Assembly (NCBI GenBank): GCA_015059965.1
Contig: SUZM01000015.1
Location: forward strand, 1-41,581
From: Rikenellaceae bacterium
GTDB taxonomy: Bacteria > Bacteroidota > Bacteroidia > Bacteroidales > Rikenellaceae
Length of the DNA stretch: 41,581 nt
Direction of reading: 5' to 3'
Shown here: positions 30,701 to 40,637 of the stretch, piece after piece
How positions within the stretch are numbered: position 1 is the stretch's first letter
Layout of the letters: every line of letters begins with the position of its first letter
Made by a program: the position numbers and the translations under genes
Notes under the pieces: model-generated
Databases searched by the model: none
Told to the model about the DNA's origin: nothing
Seen by the model: only the letters and a program-made list of their open reading frames with translations

Positions 30701-31590
30701 TTGTGCAACAGAACCGTCTTGGCGCCGGCATCGATGATCTTGTCGATGTGCTCCTCCTCGAGCACCGTCTCGCGCTCGATGATCACGCTGTTACGCTCGA
30801 TGGAGTAGACCTCACCGGTATCCTCATCCACGAAGTCCTCTAAGTAGGAGGAGAGGACACGCGCAGCCAGCTTGCGACCAATGGCCTTCTTCAGGTTGGC
30901 CTTGGTCACTTTCACCTCATCGGCCAGATCGAAGATCTCCAGAATCTGCTGGTCGGTCTCGAAACCAATGGCGCGCAACAAGGTCGTCACAGGCAACTTC
31001 TTCTTACGATCAATGTAGGCGTACATCACATTGTTGATGTCCGTAGCGAACTCGATCCACGAACCCTTGAAGGGGATAATACGGGCCGAGTAGAGTTTCG
31101 TGCCGTTGGTATGCATCGACTGACCGAAGAAGACACCGGGCGAACGGTGCAACTGCGAAACAATCACGCGCTCGGCACCGTTGATCACGAAGGTACCGCG
31201 CTCGGTCATGTAGGGGATCGTACCAAAGTAAACATCCTGAACCACCACGCCGAAGTCCTCATGCTCGGTATCCGTGCAGTAGAGCTTCAACTTGGCCTTC
31301 AGGGGCACGCTGTAAGTCAGGCCACGCTCCAAACACTCCTCGATCGAGTAGCGGGGCGGGTCGATATAGTAGTCGATAAATTCCAGAACGAAGTTGTTCC
31401 GGGTATCTGTGATGGGGAAATTTTCCTGAAACACCTTGTAGAGGCCCTCGTTCTTACGATTCTCGGCCGTGGTGTCCATCTGGAAAAAATCACGGAAAGA
31501 TTTCAGCTGCACCTCCAGCAAGTCGGGATAAGGAACCCGGTTCTTGACTGTCGAGAAGCTAATTCGTTGTTCTGTTTTTGTCGCAGACAT
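27730..31590 (-). CDS. rpoB: RNA polymerase beta subunit
   Basis: A 1286-aa core subunit, normal for the phylum. It starts [15 protein letters not shown] with [18 protein letters not shown]. The rifampicin-region sequence is intact: [17 protein letters not shown], then [27 protein letters not shown] and [14 protein letters not shown], so no classical resistance change is obvious. Later come [10 protein letters not shown] and the C-terminal [20 protein letters not shown]. It sits 402 nt downstream of rplL, with a hairpin between them, and is followed by rpoC. Confidence 0.99.
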   Translation of the reverse strand: MSATKTEQRISFSTVKNRVPYPDLLEVQLKSFRDFFQMDTTAENRKNEGLYKVFQENFPITDTRNNFVLEFIDYYIDPPRYSIEECLERGLTYSVPLKAKLKLYCTDTEHEDFGVVVQDVYFGTIPYMTERGTFVINGAERVIVSQLHRSPGVFFGQSMHTNGTKLYSARIIPFKGSWIEFATDINNVMYAYIDRKKKLPVTTLLRAIGFETDQQILEIFDLADEVKVTKANLKKAIGRKLAARVLSSYLEDFVDEDTGEVYSIERNSVIIERETVLEEEHIDKIIDAGAKTVLLHKENPSGIDFSIIYNTLQKDTCNSEKEAVVYIYRQLRASEPPDEATARDVIEKLFFSDKRYDLGDVGRFRINKKLEMDIDPAIRTLTREDMIAIIKYLIQLINSKADVDDIDHLSNRRVRTVGEQLSNQFSVGFVRMARTIRERMNVRDNEVFTPVDLINAKTLSSVINSFFGTSQLSQFMDQINPLSEVTHKRRLSALGPGGLSRDRAGFEVRDVHYTHYGRLCPIESPEGPNIGLISSLCVFAKISDMGFIETPYRTVENGKIDLDNSHIRYYSAEEEEGKVVAQSNLPIDEEGHFLQPERIKARQGADFPVVTDKEVDLMDVAPNQIASIAASLIPFLEHDDANRALMGSNMMRQAVPLVTCEAPIVGTGIEKDMIIDSRIQVVAEGDGEVVFADATQIQVRYERTREEVIASFQPEITTYELPRYRRTNQNTSITLKPAVLTGDKVTKGQILTEGYSTQGGELALGRNLKVAFMPWKGYNFEDAIVISERIQREDIFTSVHVDEYIMEVRDTKRGVEELTSDIPNVSEEATKDLDLNGIIRIGANVHPGDILIGKITPKGESDPSPEEKLLRAIFGDKAGDVKDASLKAQPSLHGVVIDTKLYSRATKDLKKSKSAEKLAHEKLDEKFAEQVAELTKILVDKLMQVVDGQVTTGITDYFGVEIYPAGTKFSRSMLEEISMKSIDEKTGTPMGYLNLGDCKWTGDEAADKLIEATINNYCIEWKKADAAIKREKYNLTNGDELPQTGVIQMAKVYIAKKRKLKVGDKMAGRHGNKGIVAKIVRDEDMPFLEDGTIVDICLNPLGVPSRMNLGQIYETVLGWAGRELGLKFATPIFDGASLDQINEYTAQAGIPHSGRTYLYDGGTGEMFDQPATVGVIYMLKLGHMIDDKMHARSIGPYSLITQQPLGGKAQFGGQRFGEMEVWALEGFGAANILQEILTIKSDDVTGRAKAYEAIVKGDNLPRPGIPEAMNVLLHELRGLALSVKLE

Positions 31591-31930
31591 CGTTTATCCA
31601 ATATTGGTGATGATGTGTTTAATAGCCGGGGGTCGCGATCCCCCACGTTTTTCTGACGAGGCCCTGAAACAGAGGCTCCCGCCCACCGAAAAGGGTCTGG
31701 AGGCCCTGACATCCCGGCCTAAGCCAAGCGCAGATAACCTAAAAACCAAACCATCCTCTTCGCGCGAATCCAAGACCTTGAGCGCTCAAAACGGACTCGG
31801 AAATCGCCAAAAAATGTGGGCTTTTTACATCCCACTAATGCCCTCAGTGTAAACACATTACACCCCGAGAGCATCTCAAAACTCCAAATGCCGGACACAG
31901 CTCAAAACGGCACTTCCTGCATTTAGACCA
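31591..31930. other. Spacer between rplL and rpoB
   Basis: About 340 bp on the rpoB side of the rplL hairpin. It contains a GC-rich palindrome near 31628 but no clear TAnnTTTG on the minus strand and no convincing gene. It is either a long untranslated region or holds a promoter I cannot define. Confidence 0.5.
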
Positions 31931-31968
31931 CAAAAGGTATAGGGCTTACCGGAGTAAGCTCTATACCT
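31931..31968 (-). terminator. Hairpin after rplL (attenuator or terminator)
   Basis: A 15-bp stem with a single mismatch (31935-31949 with 31954-31968) and a 4-nt loop is followed on the minus strand by TTTTGTGG. It lies between ribosomal protein genes and rpoB, where partial termination is common in bacteria and lowers polymerase output relative to ribosomal protein output. Confidence 0.75.
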
Positions 31969-31992
31969 GTCTGTGTTGGTTTAAGTAACGAA

Positions 31993-32370
31993 TTACTTAA
32001 CCTCAACCTCGGCACCAGCCTCCTCGAGCTGAGCCTTGATCGACTCGGCCTCCTCCTTGGAGACACCCTCCTTAACGGCCTTGGGAGCACCGTCAACGAG
32101 AGCCTTAGCGTCACCCAGCGAAAGACCGGCAAGATCCTTAACGACCTTGATCACCTGAAGCTTGGCCTGACCGGCGCTCTTCAGTACTACATCGAACGAG
32201 GTCTTCTCAGCAGCAGCAGCCTCACCAGCGCCAGCAGCGGGAGCAGCAACTGCAACAGCTGCAGCAGCGGGCTCAATACCATACTCCTCCTTCAGGATGG
32301 TTGCCAATTCGTTTACCTCCTTTACAGTCAAATTTACCAATTCTTCTGCAAGTTTCTTTACATCTGCCAT
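31993..32370 (-). CDS. rplL: Ribosomal protein L7/L12
   Basis: A 125-aa stalk protein of the 50S subunit that recruits translation GTPases. The N-terminal dimerisation part ([21 protein letters not shown]), an Ala-rich hinge (about 36-52) and the C-terminal domain ([42 protein letters not shown]) are all present. It follows rplJ with a 39-nt gap. Confidence 0.98.
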   Translation of the reverse strand: MADVKKLAEELVNLTVKEVNELATILKEEYGIEPAAAAVAVAAPAAGAGEAAAAEKTSFDVVLKSAGQAKLQVIKVVKDLAGLSLGDAKALVDGAPKAVKEGVSKEEAESIKAQLEEAGAEVEVK

Positions 32371-32409
32371 AGTTGTAATCTTTATTAAATTTTGTTTTTT
32401 GTTCTTTGA

Positions 32410-32934
32410 TTAGTTGTTTCTTTCTTCGAGCGTCTTCACGAGGCCCGCAATCTTTTGGCCGGCGTTAGCCTGCAATGCCGAGATAACATTCTTGGCGGGC
32501 GACTGGAGCAGGGCAACGATGTCGCCGATGAGCTCCTCGCGGCTCTTGATGTTACACAGCGTCTCCAGTTGGTTGTCACCTACATATACGCAACCCTCTA
32601 CATATGCTGCCTTGATGAGCGGCTTGTCGCACGACTTGCGGAACTCCTTGATCAGCACTGCGGGGGCCTTGCCCGTGTTGGTGAACATCACCGAGGTGGA
32701 ACCCTCCAATACGTTTACCAAATCAGCGTCAGCCTTCTCTACCTTCTCCAAAGCCTTGGTGAAGAGGGTATTCTTTACCACTACGAGCTTGATGTCGCTC
32801 TCGAAGCACTTGCGGCGCAGCTTAGCCGTCTGCTCAGCATTCAGGGCCTCGATGTTGGTAACATAGAAGTGGGGATAAGCGTTGAGCTGCTCGGCGAGGT
32901 TGTTAATTACAACCAGTTTTTCTTCCTTAGTCAT
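32410..32934 (-). CDS. rplJ: Ribosomal protein L10
   Basis: A 174-aa 50S stalk base protein that binds L7/L12 dimers and 23S rRNA. It has NAEQTAKLRRKCFE, VVKNTLFTKALEK and the C-terminal helix LLQSPAKNVISALQANAGQKIAGLVKTLEERN that holds L12. It starts 16 nt after the rplA stop. The L10-L12 complex usually represses its own mRNA; no leader structure was identified. Confidence 0.97.
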   Translation of the reverse strand: MTKEEKLVVINNLAEQLNAYPHFYVTNIEALNAEQTAKLRRKCFESDIKLVVVKNTLFTKALEKVEKADADLVNVLEGSTSVMFTNTGKAPAVLIKEFRKSCDKPLIKAAYVEGCVYVGDNQLETLCNIKSREELIGDIVALLQSPAKNVISALQANAGQKIAGLVKTLEERNN

Positions 32935-32950
32935 TGTCTATCCTCCTTCT

Positions 32951-33649
32951 TTACTTGTTATCAATCGATTTGGGATCTACCTGCACACCGGGACTCATCG
33001 TCGTGGAGAGATAGATGCTCTTCACATACGTTCCCTTGGCAGCCGAAGGCTTCAGCTTGATGATCGTCGAGAGCACCTCGTTGGCGTTGCCTACGATCTG
33101 CTCGGGAGTGAACGACACCTTACCGATGGCCGTGTGTACGATACCGTACTTATCAACCTTGAAGTCGATCTTACCGGCCTTAACCTCCTTAACGGCCTTG
33201 CCTACCTCCATGGTAACCGTACCGGTCTTGGGGTTCGGCATCAGGCCACGGGGACCCAGGATACGACCCAGAGCACCTACCTTACCCATTACGTTGGGAG
33301 TGGTGATGATCACATCCACGTCGGTCCAACCGCCCTTAATCTTCTCTACATACTCGTCCAGACCTACATAGTCGGCACCGGCAGCCTTGGCCTCCTCCTC
33401 CTTGTCGGGGGTGCAGAGTACCAACACGCGGACCGTCTTACCGGTTCCGTGGGGCAGGGTAACCACGCCACGAACCATCTGGTTCGCCTTACGAGGGTCA
33501 ACGCCCAAGCGCACGTCGATATCTACCGAAGCGTCGAATTTCGTAAAGGTAATTTCCTTCAGAAGAGCGGCAGCCTCAGCCAGCTTGTAGAGCTTGTCTG
33601 CATCTACCTTTGCGTAGGCAATCTTTTGATTTTTTGTCAACTTACTCAT
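32951..33649 (-). CDS. rplA: Ribosomal protein L1
   Basis: A 232-aa protein of the mobile L1 stalk, which helps release deacylated tRNA. It shows the family body: [73 protein letters not shown] and [14 protein letters not shown]. It follows rplK with 13 nt between. Confidence 0.98.
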   Translation of the reverse strand: MSKLTKNQKIAYAKVDADKLYKLAEAAALLKEITFTKFDASVDIDVRLGVDPRKANQMVRGVVTLPHGTGKTVRVLVLCTPDKEEEAKAAGADYVGLDEYVEKIKGGWTDVDVIITTPNVMGKVGALGRILGPRGLMPNPKTGTVTMEVGKAVKEVKAGKIDFKVDKYGIVHTAIGKVSFTPEQIVGNANEVLSTIIKLKPSAAKGTYVKSIYLSTTMSPGVQVDPKSIDNK

Positions 33650-33662
33650 TCTTGTAGTCTAA

Positions 33663-34103
33663 TTACATGTTAGGAAATTCGCCAACGACGTTGATACCCA
33701 TACTGCGAGCAGTACCGGCAACCATACGCATAGCGGCCTCGAGGGTGAAGCAGTTCAAGTCAGGCATCTTATCCTGAGCAATCTCCTTCACCTGATCCCA
33801 CGTCACCTGACCTACCTTGTCGCGGTTAGGCTGAGCGGAACCAGTCTTCACCTTGGCAGCCTCTTTGAGCTGAATGGCCACGGGCGGCTGTTTAACAACA
33901 AAGTCAAACGACTTATCGCTGTAAACGGTGATGATAACCGGAAGAACCTTACCGGCCTTGTCCTGCGTGCGAGCATTGAACTGCTTGCAGAAATCCATAA
34001 TGTTCACACCCTTGGAACCCAGAGCGGGACCTACCGGGGGCGAAGGATTCGCGGCACCACCTTTGATCTGCAATTTAATAAATGCAGCAACCTCTTTTGC
34101 CAT
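33663..34103 (-). CDS. rplK: Ribosomal protein L11
   Basis: A 146-aa protein of the GTPase-associated centre. It has the N-terminal [37 protein letters not shown], and the C-terminal rRNA-binding part ([44 protein letters not shown]). It is 16 nt after nusG. Confidence 0.98.
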   Translation of the reverse strand: MAKEVAAFIKLQIKGGAANPSPPVGPALGSKGVNIMDFCKQFNARTQDKAGKVLPVIITVYSDKSFDFVVKQPPVAIQLKEAAKVKTGSAQPNRDKVGQVTWDQVKEIAQDKMPDLNCFTLEAAMRMVAGTARSMGINVVGEFPNM

Positions 34104-34119
34104 AGTTTCCTTTGGTTAA

Positions 34120-34680
34120 TTATTCTTTTTCTACTTGTGTGAAGCTCAACTCCATAGGAGTCTTGCGCCCGAAAATCTTCACCGAGACCGTGAGCTTCTT
34201 GCGCTCTTCATCGACACTCTCAATGGTACCTTGGAAGCTTGAGAATGGGCCGTCCGTAACTTTGACGACCTCGCCAACGAAGAATGGAACCTCGTTCTCC
34301 TCCTCCATCTCGTTCATCAGATCGACATGACCCAGGATACGACTCACCTCTTGTGGACGAAGCGGCGTAGCCTTCATCTGTCGGCTGTCCTCCTTGGTGT
34401 CGCCAAGGAAGCCCAGAACGTTCGGAGTATTGCGAATGATAATCGGAATTTGTCCTACCAACGCGGCCTCAATCAGGACATAACCCGGATAAGAGACCTT
34501 CTCCTTCGAGACCTTCTTACCATTGCGAATGGTATAGATCTTCTCGGTGGGGATCAGTACCTGGGCGATGTAATCCTGCAGATTGTTGTGGCGGATTTCG
34601 GCCTCGATATACTCTTTGACCTTATTCTCCTTGCCTCCAATTGCGCGGACCACATACCACTCTTTCTTAACTTCGCTCAT
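34120..34680 (-). CDS. nusG: Transcription termination/antitermination factor NusG
   Basis: A 186-aa factor that binds RNA polymerase and couples it to Rho or the ribosome. The N-terminal NGN domain has EWYVVRAIGGKENKVKEYIEAE and the signature YPGYVLIEAAL near 83. The C-terminal KOW domain has VPFFVGEVVKVTDGPFSSFQGTIE. It starts 25 nt after secE. Confidence 0.97.
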   Translation of the reverse strand: MSEVKKEWYVVRAIGGKENKVKEYIEAEIRHNNLQDYIAQVLIPTEKIYTIRNGKKVSKEKVSYPGYVLIEAALVGQIPIIIRNTPNVLGFLGDTKEDSRQMKATPLRPQEVSRILGHVDLMNEMEEENEVPFFVGEVVKVTDGPFSSFQGTIESVDEERKKLTVSVKIFGRKTPMELSFTQVEKE

Positions 34681-34705
34681 CGCCTAACTCAAAAAAGATA
34701 AACAA

Positions 34706-34903
34706 TTAACGACCAAGATTACCCAAGGTCTTATAGATAGCGGCCATCAGGTTTTCAAAAGTAAGGTCCATTGCCAGCACAACCAGTGCGAAAACCAAAG
34801 AAGCGACCATCACTACGACGGTCGAACTCTGCAATTGTGCAAACGTGGGCCAAGTTACTTTATTAACCAGCTCGTTATAGGATTCTTTGAAATATTTGAT
34901 CAT
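34706..34903 (-). CDS. secE: Preprotein translocase subunit SecE
   Basis: A 65-aa one-membrane-segment protein of the SecYEG channel. Start at 34903 (MIKYFKESYNELVNKVTWPTF) matches the SecE amphipathic helix with the VTWPT motif; the longer frame would begin inside the tRNA-Trp. The transmembrane segment is VVMVASLVFALVVLAMDLTF. It lies 18 nt after tRNA-Trp and before nusG, the usual order. Confidence 0.95.
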   Translation of the reverse strand: MIKYFKESYNELVNKVTWPTFAQLQSSTVVVMVASLVFALVVLAMDLTFENLMAAIYKTLGNLGR

Positions 34904-34921
34904 AGTTTCTTCTTTTTTCAC

Positions 34922-34995
34922 TGGCAGGAGCAGAGAGATTCGAACTCCCATCAACGGTTTTGGAGACCGCTATTCTACCCTTGAACTATGCTCCT
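34922..34995 (-). tRNA. tRNA-Trp (anticodon CCA)
   Basis: The acceptor stem AGGAGCA pairs with TGCTCCT, the anticodon loop CTCCAAA gives CCA, and the T arm contains GTTCGAATC. The discriminator is G, and CCA is encoded at 34922-34924. It lies between tuf and secE, the common position in this phylum. Confidence 0.95.
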
Positions 34996-35001
34996 AAAAG
35001 T

Positions 35002-35025
35002 GGGTGGTGTGGTGTCACACCACCC
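35002..35025 (-). terminator. Hairpin between tuf and tRNA-Trp
   Basis: A perfect 10-bp stem (35002-35011 with 35016-35025) and a 4-nt loop end six nt before the tRNA-Trp and are followed by ACTTTTAGG on the minus strand. It may attenuate transcription or mark RNA processing before the tRNA. Confidence 0.6.
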
Positions 35026-35040
35026 TATGTTGATCGGTAA

Positions 35041-36228
35041 TTACTCTACGATCGAGAGAATCTGACCGGCACCTACCGTACGACCACCCTCGCGGATTGC
35101 GAAACGCAGACCCTCGTTCAGGGCTACAGGGTAGATCAGGGTTACGGTGATGGTAACGTGGTCACCAGGCATTACCATGTCTACGCCGTCGGGCAGAGCA
35201 ACCTCACCGGTTACGTCCATCGTACGGAGGTAGAACTGAGGACGGTACTTGTTGTGGAACGGCGTGTGACGGCCACCCTCTTCCTTCTTCAGAACGTAAA
35301 CCTCAGCGGTGAACTTGGTGTGGGGCTGGATCGAACCGGGCTTAGCCACAACCATACCACGCTTAACCTCCTTCTTGTCGATACCGCGGAGCAGCAGACC
35401 TACGTTGTCACCTGCCTCACCCTCATCGAGGAGCTTGCGGAACATCTCAACGCCGGTGCAGGTCGAGTTCATCGACTTCTCGCCAAGACCTACGATCTCA
35501 ACGGGATCGCCAACGTGGATGATACCGGTCTCGATACGACCCGTTACTACGGTACCACGGCCGGTGATCGAGAATACGTCCTCAACAGGCATCAGGAAGG
35601 GCTTCTCATTCTCACGGGGAGGAATGGGAATATACTCGTCTACAGCGTTCATGAGCTCCATGATCTTCTCCTCCCAGGTGGGCTCGCCATTCAGACCACC
35701 AAGGGCCGAACCGCGGATAACGGGAGCGTTGTCGCCGTCGAAATCGTACTTCGAGAGCAGGTCGCGAACCTCCATCTCAACCAGGTCGAGCATCTCGGGA
35801 TCGTCAACCATGTCGCACTTATTCAGGAACACAACGATACGGGGAACGTTTACCTGCTTGGCCAGCAGTACGTGCTCGTTGGTCTGAGGCATAGGACCGT
35901 CGGTAGCGGCAACTACGAGGATGGCACCGTCCATCTGGGCAGCACCCGTTACCATGTTCTTCACGTAGTCGGCGTGACCCGGGCAGTCCACGTGAGCGTA
36001 GTGACGCTCAGCGGTCTGATACTCAACGTGCGAGGTGTTGATCGTGATACCACGCTCCTTCTCCTCGGGTGCGTTGTCGATCGAGTCGAACGAACGAAGC
36101 TCCGAAAGACCCTTGTTGGCCAGAACGGTGGTGATAGCAGCGGTAAGGGTGGTCTTACCGTGGTCTACGTGTCCGATAGTACCGATGTTTACGTGCGGTT
36201 TCGAACGGTCAAATTTTTCTTTTGCCAT
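35041..36228 (-). CDS. tuf: Elongation factor Tu
   Basis: A 395-aa GTPase that delivers aminoacyl-tRNA to the ribosome. The P-loop GHVDHGKT is at 19-26, DCPGHADY near 81-88 and NKCD near 136-139, followed by the two beta-barrel domains ([43 protein letters not shown]). Length is normal. It is preceded by three tRNA genes and followed by tRNA-Trp. Confidence 0.99.
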   Translation of the reverse strand: MAKEKFDRSKPHVNIGTIGHVDHGKTTLTAAITTVLANKGLSELRSFDSIDNAPEEKERGITINTSHVEYQTAERHYAHVDCPGHADYVKNMVTGAAQMDGAILVVAATDGPMPQTNEHVLLAKQVNVPRIVVFLNKCDMVDDPEMLDLVEMEVRDLLSKYDFDGDNAPVIRGSALGGLNGEPTWEEKIMELMNAVDEYIPIPPRENEKPFLMPVEDVFSITGRGTVVTGRIETGIIHVGDPVEIVGLGEKSMNSTCTGVEMFRKLLDEGEAGDNVGLLLRGIDKKEVKRGMVVAKPGSIQPHTKFTAEVYVLKKEEGGRHTPFHNKYRPQFYLRTMDVTGEVALPDGVDMVMPGDHVTITVTLIYPVALNEGLRFAIREGGRTVGAGQILSIVE

Positions 36229-36370
36229 AGTTTTAAAATGTATTAAATTTACAAAAATTCGTTTCGTTAAGTTTTAGGTTCCTTTTGCAGGACAAACGCG
36301 CAACACGCCCGCCTTCGCCACTCTCGAACACTCGAGACGAAAACCGATGCGCATTACCCGCGATCCTTAG

Positions 36371-36443
36371 AGCGGAAGACGAGGCTCAAACTCGCGACCC
36401 TTAGCTTGGAAGGCTAATGCTCTATCAACTGAGCTACTTCCGC
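36371..36443 (-). tRNA. tRNA-Gly (anticodon TCC)
   Basis: The acceptor stem GCGGAAG pairs with CTTCCGC and the anticodon loop CTTCCAA gives TCC. It is 142 nt before tuf. CCA is not encoded. Confidence 0.93.
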
Positions 36444-36519
36444 AAAAATACACCGTTCAGAATTCTCCTCTCCTCGACCCGAAGGCCTCGGATTTGCAAC
36501 TCCAACCGGCGTGAAAAAG

Positions 36520-36602
36520 TGGGAAGAGATGGATTCGAACCACCGAAGGTATAAACCAGCAGATTTACAGTCTGCCCCATTTGGCCACTCTGGTATCTTC
36601 CC
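36520..36602 (-). tRNA. tRNA-Tyr (anticodon GTA)
   Basis: The acceptor stem GGGAAGA pairs with TCTTCCC, and the anticodon loop within CAGACTGTAAATCTG gives GTA. The long variable arm marks a class II tRNA. CCA is not encoded. Confidence 0.94.
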
Positions 36603-36680
36603 AATATGTTCAAAACTCGGATCACCGCTTCACTCATCGCCCGACTCACTCGCCGCTCTGCCTCATCCTCCCGACCCGAG

Positions 36681-36754
36681 AGCCGATGGAGGGATTCGAA
36701 CCCACGACCTGCTGATTACAAATCAGCTGCTCTGACCAGCTGAGCTACATCGGC
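36681..36754 (-). tRNA. tRNA-Thr (anticodon TGT)
   Basis: The acceptor stem GCCGATG pairs with CATCGGC and the loop within GCTGATTTGTAATCAGC gives TGT. CCA is not encoded. It is the first gene of the tRNA-tuf-sec-rpl-rpo cluster. Confidence 0.94.
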
Positions 36755-36774
36755 AAATCCTCCGTTTTGGTTTG

Positions 36775-36806
36775 CAAAGGTAAGTATAAAATTTTATTCC
36801 TGCAAA
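36775..36806 (-). promoter_or_regulatory. Promoter of the tRNA-tuf-rpl-rpo cluster
   Basis: TACCTTTG (36775-36782, exact TAnnTTTG) with TTTG (36803-36806) 20 nt upstream on the minus strand, 20 nt before tRNA-Thr. AT-rich DNA upstream could act as an UP-like element. Confidence 0.8.
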
Positions 36807-37173
36807 TTTTTGAGGAAAAAATTTTAAAATTCTGCTCAAAGAACCTTTTTCTTGCGATCAGCACCCATTTCAGGGGCAAATCGGGTGCAAATATAAGCAT
36901 ATTATTCATAATGCGCAATAGGGAAGGCAGAATTCTTGCATTTTTTTTACTTTCCGCCCCCACTCCATATATATATAGGTATAAAATATCTCTATCCGCT
37001 TCCCAGGGATGCGAAGCCAAACGCCGAAGGCAATGCACCCATCTTTGCACGCTTCACCATCAATCACCAAATGACACATCTTGCAACGCGCTCGCCATTA
37101 AAATGCTCATTTACGCAAAGTAAACCCCACTTTTTCGGCCTTCGTATGCCTAAAACTACATCTTTCCTATGAC
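36807..37173. other. AT-rich intergenic stretch
   Basis: About 370 bp between the tRNA promoter and the fimbrial terminator. It contains AT-rich runs and short alternating TA tracts near 36966. Only short, weak open frames are present, and I call no gene. Confidence 0.5.
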
Positions 37174-37215
37174 AAAATGGGGATGACAAATTTGCTTTTT
37201 AGTCATCCCCATTTT
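37174..37215 (-). terminator. Terminator of the fimbrial-type genes
   Basis: A perfect 14-bp stem (37174-37187 with 37202-37215) is followed by TTTTGTCAT on the minus strand, 87 nt beyond the 1105-aa gene. Confidence 0.8.
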
Positions 37216-37301
37216 GGTTTAATTCAACCCCAAAAGGTCACTTTTTTCAAGATAAAAGGCATCAAGGGTTATTGCTGCCGAATGTTGTGAGTCAAGACGT
37301 T

Positions 37302-40300
37302 CTACTCATGGCGGGTGAGCACGATACGTTGATTGTTGTTTACCCACTGATTTAAAAGCTCTAAATCAACCGTCTTAGGCTCTCCATACTCCTCATAATT
37401 AAGGTTATAGGTAATACTATTGCCGTTGGAATCCTCTGTCGTATAGTAAAAGTCGATAGGGTCATCAGTCCATGAGTACTTATACTCCTCGCGGAGGTTG
37501 AGCTCGAATCGGCCATCCTCGTAGATTGTCGCCACGCCGATGCGTGCTCCCGTGCGAAGGCGAACAAAGGCCACAAACGCATTGTGGGGCACGGGATGAT
37601 CGCCCAGCTCATCCCGATAGTATATCTCTCCCAGAATATGCGATGTCTCGACATTGAAGGTCTTATCCCAGAATACCACCTTATTCTTATCCGCTGTGAT
37701 GTTGAGATCTCCACCAGCAGTAATAGAGGCCTTCTTAAATGGGAGGACCTTACGCTCGCCACTCTGGACGATAGAGCCCATAACAGCAACCTTCTCACCA
37801 TACTCATTATACTCATAGCTTGCATCATCAATATTCGCAACCATGAGGTCTTGATCGCCATAAGCACGCTCTTGTTCGCGGTAGCGGTTTACGGTGTAGA
37901 TATATCTGCCTGGGGTTGTGAGATCCGCGCGCAGCTTATCATCTCTGAGCTCAGGGTTATTCGCCTTAAGCCAGTGCGCAGGGATACGAGAGTAGTCTAT
38001 TTCGAGCATCGGGGCATCAATATAGATGTCGAACTCTTCGCCAAAGGGGTGAACAGAGCAGCCGTCAGAGGCGCGGAAACTGGTAACATCAAGAAGTATA
38101 TCTACTCGTTGGCCTGGCTTATACTTAAAGAGGATATCGTCTACATTCTCTGGAATCATCGCGTTATTGCTGCCTCTATTACCGATAAGCTCGTGGCTTG
38201 CCGGGGTAATCGTTGCGTTTCTACCATCGGCATCTGATACGCGTATCTGTGCGGCAAAACGGAATGGGCGGTAGTGACCGACATTAAAGATAATCGAGCG
38301 ATACTCATTGCCATCATAAGGGTGCGATGTAAAGTCTGTATCGGTACTATCACGGCTGATTGAAAAGGCATGGTAGTTACCCTCTCGGTTAGATGATATA
38401 CGTACAACATCTTGGCTATCGGTGCCGTGAGTAAACATATATATATTGTATTTCCCATCCTCACGCATACCAAAGCGATGTTCGCCTCTATCGTCATAGT
38501 CGTAGGTTCTAAACGCGATTACACGACCGCTTGTGCTCCATAAATCCTCGTGTACGGCAAGCATCTGTCCATCGAGGGCAATCTCCTTGAGCTCCTCAAA
38601 GTGTTCTGGATATTGATTTGAATACTCCTCATACGAGCTGAAATGCTTAGTATAGATAAGGAACTCATCGCAACCATTTCTTAGCCACTGCTCACTGCCA
38701 GGGTTGGCATTGTGGTTGAGTGGAGTGTATAAACCATCAGCCTGACGTTCTTGAAGGTGCATTGAGAATACCACGGGGTGCATCCTTTTTTGCGGAACGA
38801 GCATATAGTACAAGGGCTCATCATCGGCGTACTGCACGTCATACTCAAGAAGTCCATCAATAAATATACGTCGGTGAGCATCGTTGGTGTTTGTAAAAAT
38901 TGCCGTCTTAGTAATAGTCTCAAAGAATTGAGCCTCAAGATGCACATCCTCGGTATCATCATTGGCGTGTTGCAGGATGGACGTCATATGCAGACGATGC
39001 TTTCCGGGCTCTGTAACCGTATAGGCATATTTATAGTTGATACCCTCCCAGTCATTACCGAAGTATCCCTCCTCACCCTTAATGTATACCGGAAGACGCT
39101 GTCCGGATCCAGAGCGTACATCAAGGTGATTAACCGACACCAACACCGTAAACGGGAATAGTGCTTTGGGACAGGTCTCGGGGATGGTAAATACGACCGT
39201 TACAACCTCATCTGCAACACCATATATGTGTGACGATATCCACGCAGGTGTAAATTGCTGCGTACGAATAACATATATAGTGATCTTGCGCTGCAGCTTA
39301 CCCTTCTTGATTAGTAGCGAGCCTACCTGCTGCTCATTGCCCTCATACATGGGGTATAGGCGCAATGTTATCTCACCCTCGCCGGTTGTCGAGTCGTAGT
39401 TATTGGTGATATTATCGTATGCGACATTGTTGTCGAGCCAAGAGACGGTTGGAGCCTCCGAACTGCCGTGTTCGTCAACAGTGTACTTATAAGGCAGAGT
39501 CCAGTTGGTACCTGCATACTGGTCGCTACTGAGTACATAGGCGGTCTGCTCAACCCATAGAGTCTCTAAACCGTCCGATATCTCATTTACCCACTCGTCA
39601 ATCGAAATCCAGGCATTGTTTGATGCCGCTCCGCTTAGAGCCTCTTCAAAGCTATTCTGTCCGAATGAAAGCTTGCCAACAATATGTATGTTATAGTGAT
39701 GGTTGCGTCGTATCATAAAGTTGTTGCCATCCGCATCCTGCAACACCACTCGGTAATACTTATCGTCGGCCTCTGTCTCACCCGGTCTATGTCCACGAAT
39801 AATAACACTCACAAGCCTATCGCCCGAGTTTATTGTCTCAAAAATATAATCTTCGGGTTTGGTATTAATATCGGTAATGTCGGTCATTAGAGATTGATTG
39901 TCGGGAAGTGTAACAAACTCCTCGGTAGTCTCCCAATCGTCCACAATGTCGAAATGACGCTCGGGATGGTGTGGAGCAACCGTACCGAAGGCTGGAATAT
40001 TAACGGTGCGATAACCCGTGACAACGAATTCTGCTGTCTCCCATTGATCGATAGTAACCTTGGCCTGGTTACGAATTAGCTTTACGCCATTTACCGTCGT
40101 GCCATTAACCTGATAGCTAAGATCGGCAATTTGCTCACTGATACTCTTTTCACTCGCAGCATCCTTCTCGAAACGCGACCAATAGACCAGCATTCCCGAG
40201 CCACCCTCCATATTTGCAATTACCATACTCTCGGTCTGACCTGGAAAGTTGCTATCATCGTAGAGACCCTCACTATGGTTAGCAAGGAAGTGGATAATAT

Positions 40301-40619
40301 GCGTATTATTAGGGATGATTGCCGAGAATGTGCCACTATCAACAGTCTGTGTATTAAGATAGGCAACCTCGGAGCTGATATATAGACCATACTCGTTGAA
40401 GCAGAATAGAGTCATATTGTTAAGATCCAATCCATCGGGGTCAACTGCACGCGTATCGACACGCTCAAGGTCGCTAATGTTAGCCGTAAAATCAATGCGT
40501 GTATAACCCTCGGGAACGGTAATATCGGGTATTGGCTGGCATGTGTCATCATTGACCACATCGCTCTGGCACGATATGAGTGACACTAATGCTATGTATA
40601 CAAATAGTAAACGTCTCAT
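37302..40619 (-). CDS. Large fimbrillin/Mfa-like surface lipoprotein
   Basis: A 1105-aa protein with a lipoprotein signal (lipobox SLISC, Cys17). The N-terminal part resembles fimbrillin-type anchor or shaft subunits of Bacteroidales: a TRIDFTANI opening strand after the signal, then LIRNQAKVTI (about 181-190), the motif that typically follows the first strands of FimA/Mfa-like proteins. The long C-terminal part (about 330-1105) has many beta-strand segments, Tyr and Asp, consistent with a series of Ig-like or carbohydrate-binding domains, but I cannot name them. The AT content and codons are less extreme than in the 20-23 kb block but differ from the tuf-rpo region. The gene follows the truncated protein by 18 nt. 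A role in fimbrial tip or adhesion is inferred. Confidence 0.65.
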   Translation of the reverse strand: MRRLLFVYIALVSLISCQSDVVNDDTCQPIPDITVPEGYTRIDFTANISDLERVDTRAVDPDGLDLNNMTLFCFNEYGLYISSEVAYLNTQTVDSGTFSAIIPNNTHIIHFLANHSEGLYDDSNFPGQTESMVIANMEGGSGMLVYWSRFEKDAASEKSISEQIADLSYQVNGTTVNGVKLIRNQAKVTIDQWETAEFVVTGYRTVNIPAFGTVAPHHPERHFDIVDDWETTEEFVTLPDNQSLMTDITDINTKPEDYIFETINSGDRLVSVIIRGHRPGETEADDKYYRVVLQDADGNNFMIRRNHHYNIHIVGKLSFGQNSFEEALSGAASNNAWISIDEWVNEISDGLETLWVEQTAYVLSSDQYAGTNWTLPYKYTVDEHGSSEAPTVSWLDNNVAYDNITNNYDSTTGEGEITLRLYPMYEGNEQQVGSLLIKKGKLQRKITIYVIRTQQFTPAWISSHIYGVADEVVTVVFTIPETCPKALFPFTVLVSVNHLDVRSGSGQRLPVYIKGEEGYFGNDWEGINYKYAYTVTEPGKHRLHMTSILQHANDDTEDVHLEAQFFETITKTAIFTNTNDAHRRIFIDGLLEYDVQYADDEPLYYMLVPQKRMHPVVFSMHLQERQADGLYTPLNHNANPGSEQWLRNGCDEFLIYTKHFSSYEEYSNQYPEHFEELKEIALDGQMLAVHEDLWSTSGRVIAFRTYDYDDRGEHRFGMREDGKYNIYMFTHGTDSQDVVRISSNREGNYHAFSISRDSTDTDFTSHPYDGNEYRSIIFNVGHYRPFRFAAQIRVSDADGRNATITPASHELIGNRGSNNAMIPENVDDILFKYKPGQRVDILLDVTSFRASDGCSVHPFGEEFDIYIDAPMLEIDYSRIPAHWLKANNPELRDDKLRADLTTPGRYIYTVNRYREQERAYGDQDLMVANIDDASYEYNEYGEKVAVMGSIVQSGERKVLPFKKASITAGGDLNITADKNKVVFWDKTFNVETSHILGEIYYRDELGDHPVPHNAFVAFVRLRTGARIGVATIYEDGRFELNLREEYKYSWTDDPIDFYYTTEDSNGNSITYNLNYEEYGEPKTVDLELLNQWVNNNQRIVLTRHE

Positions 40620-40637
40620 ATGCTTGAGTTATTGATG

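Noticed and set aside
27670..30843. A 1057-codon open frame opposite rpoB
   Set aside because: Same cause: the sense strand is clearly rpoB and the antisense protein has low-complexity LV/RH/D composition.
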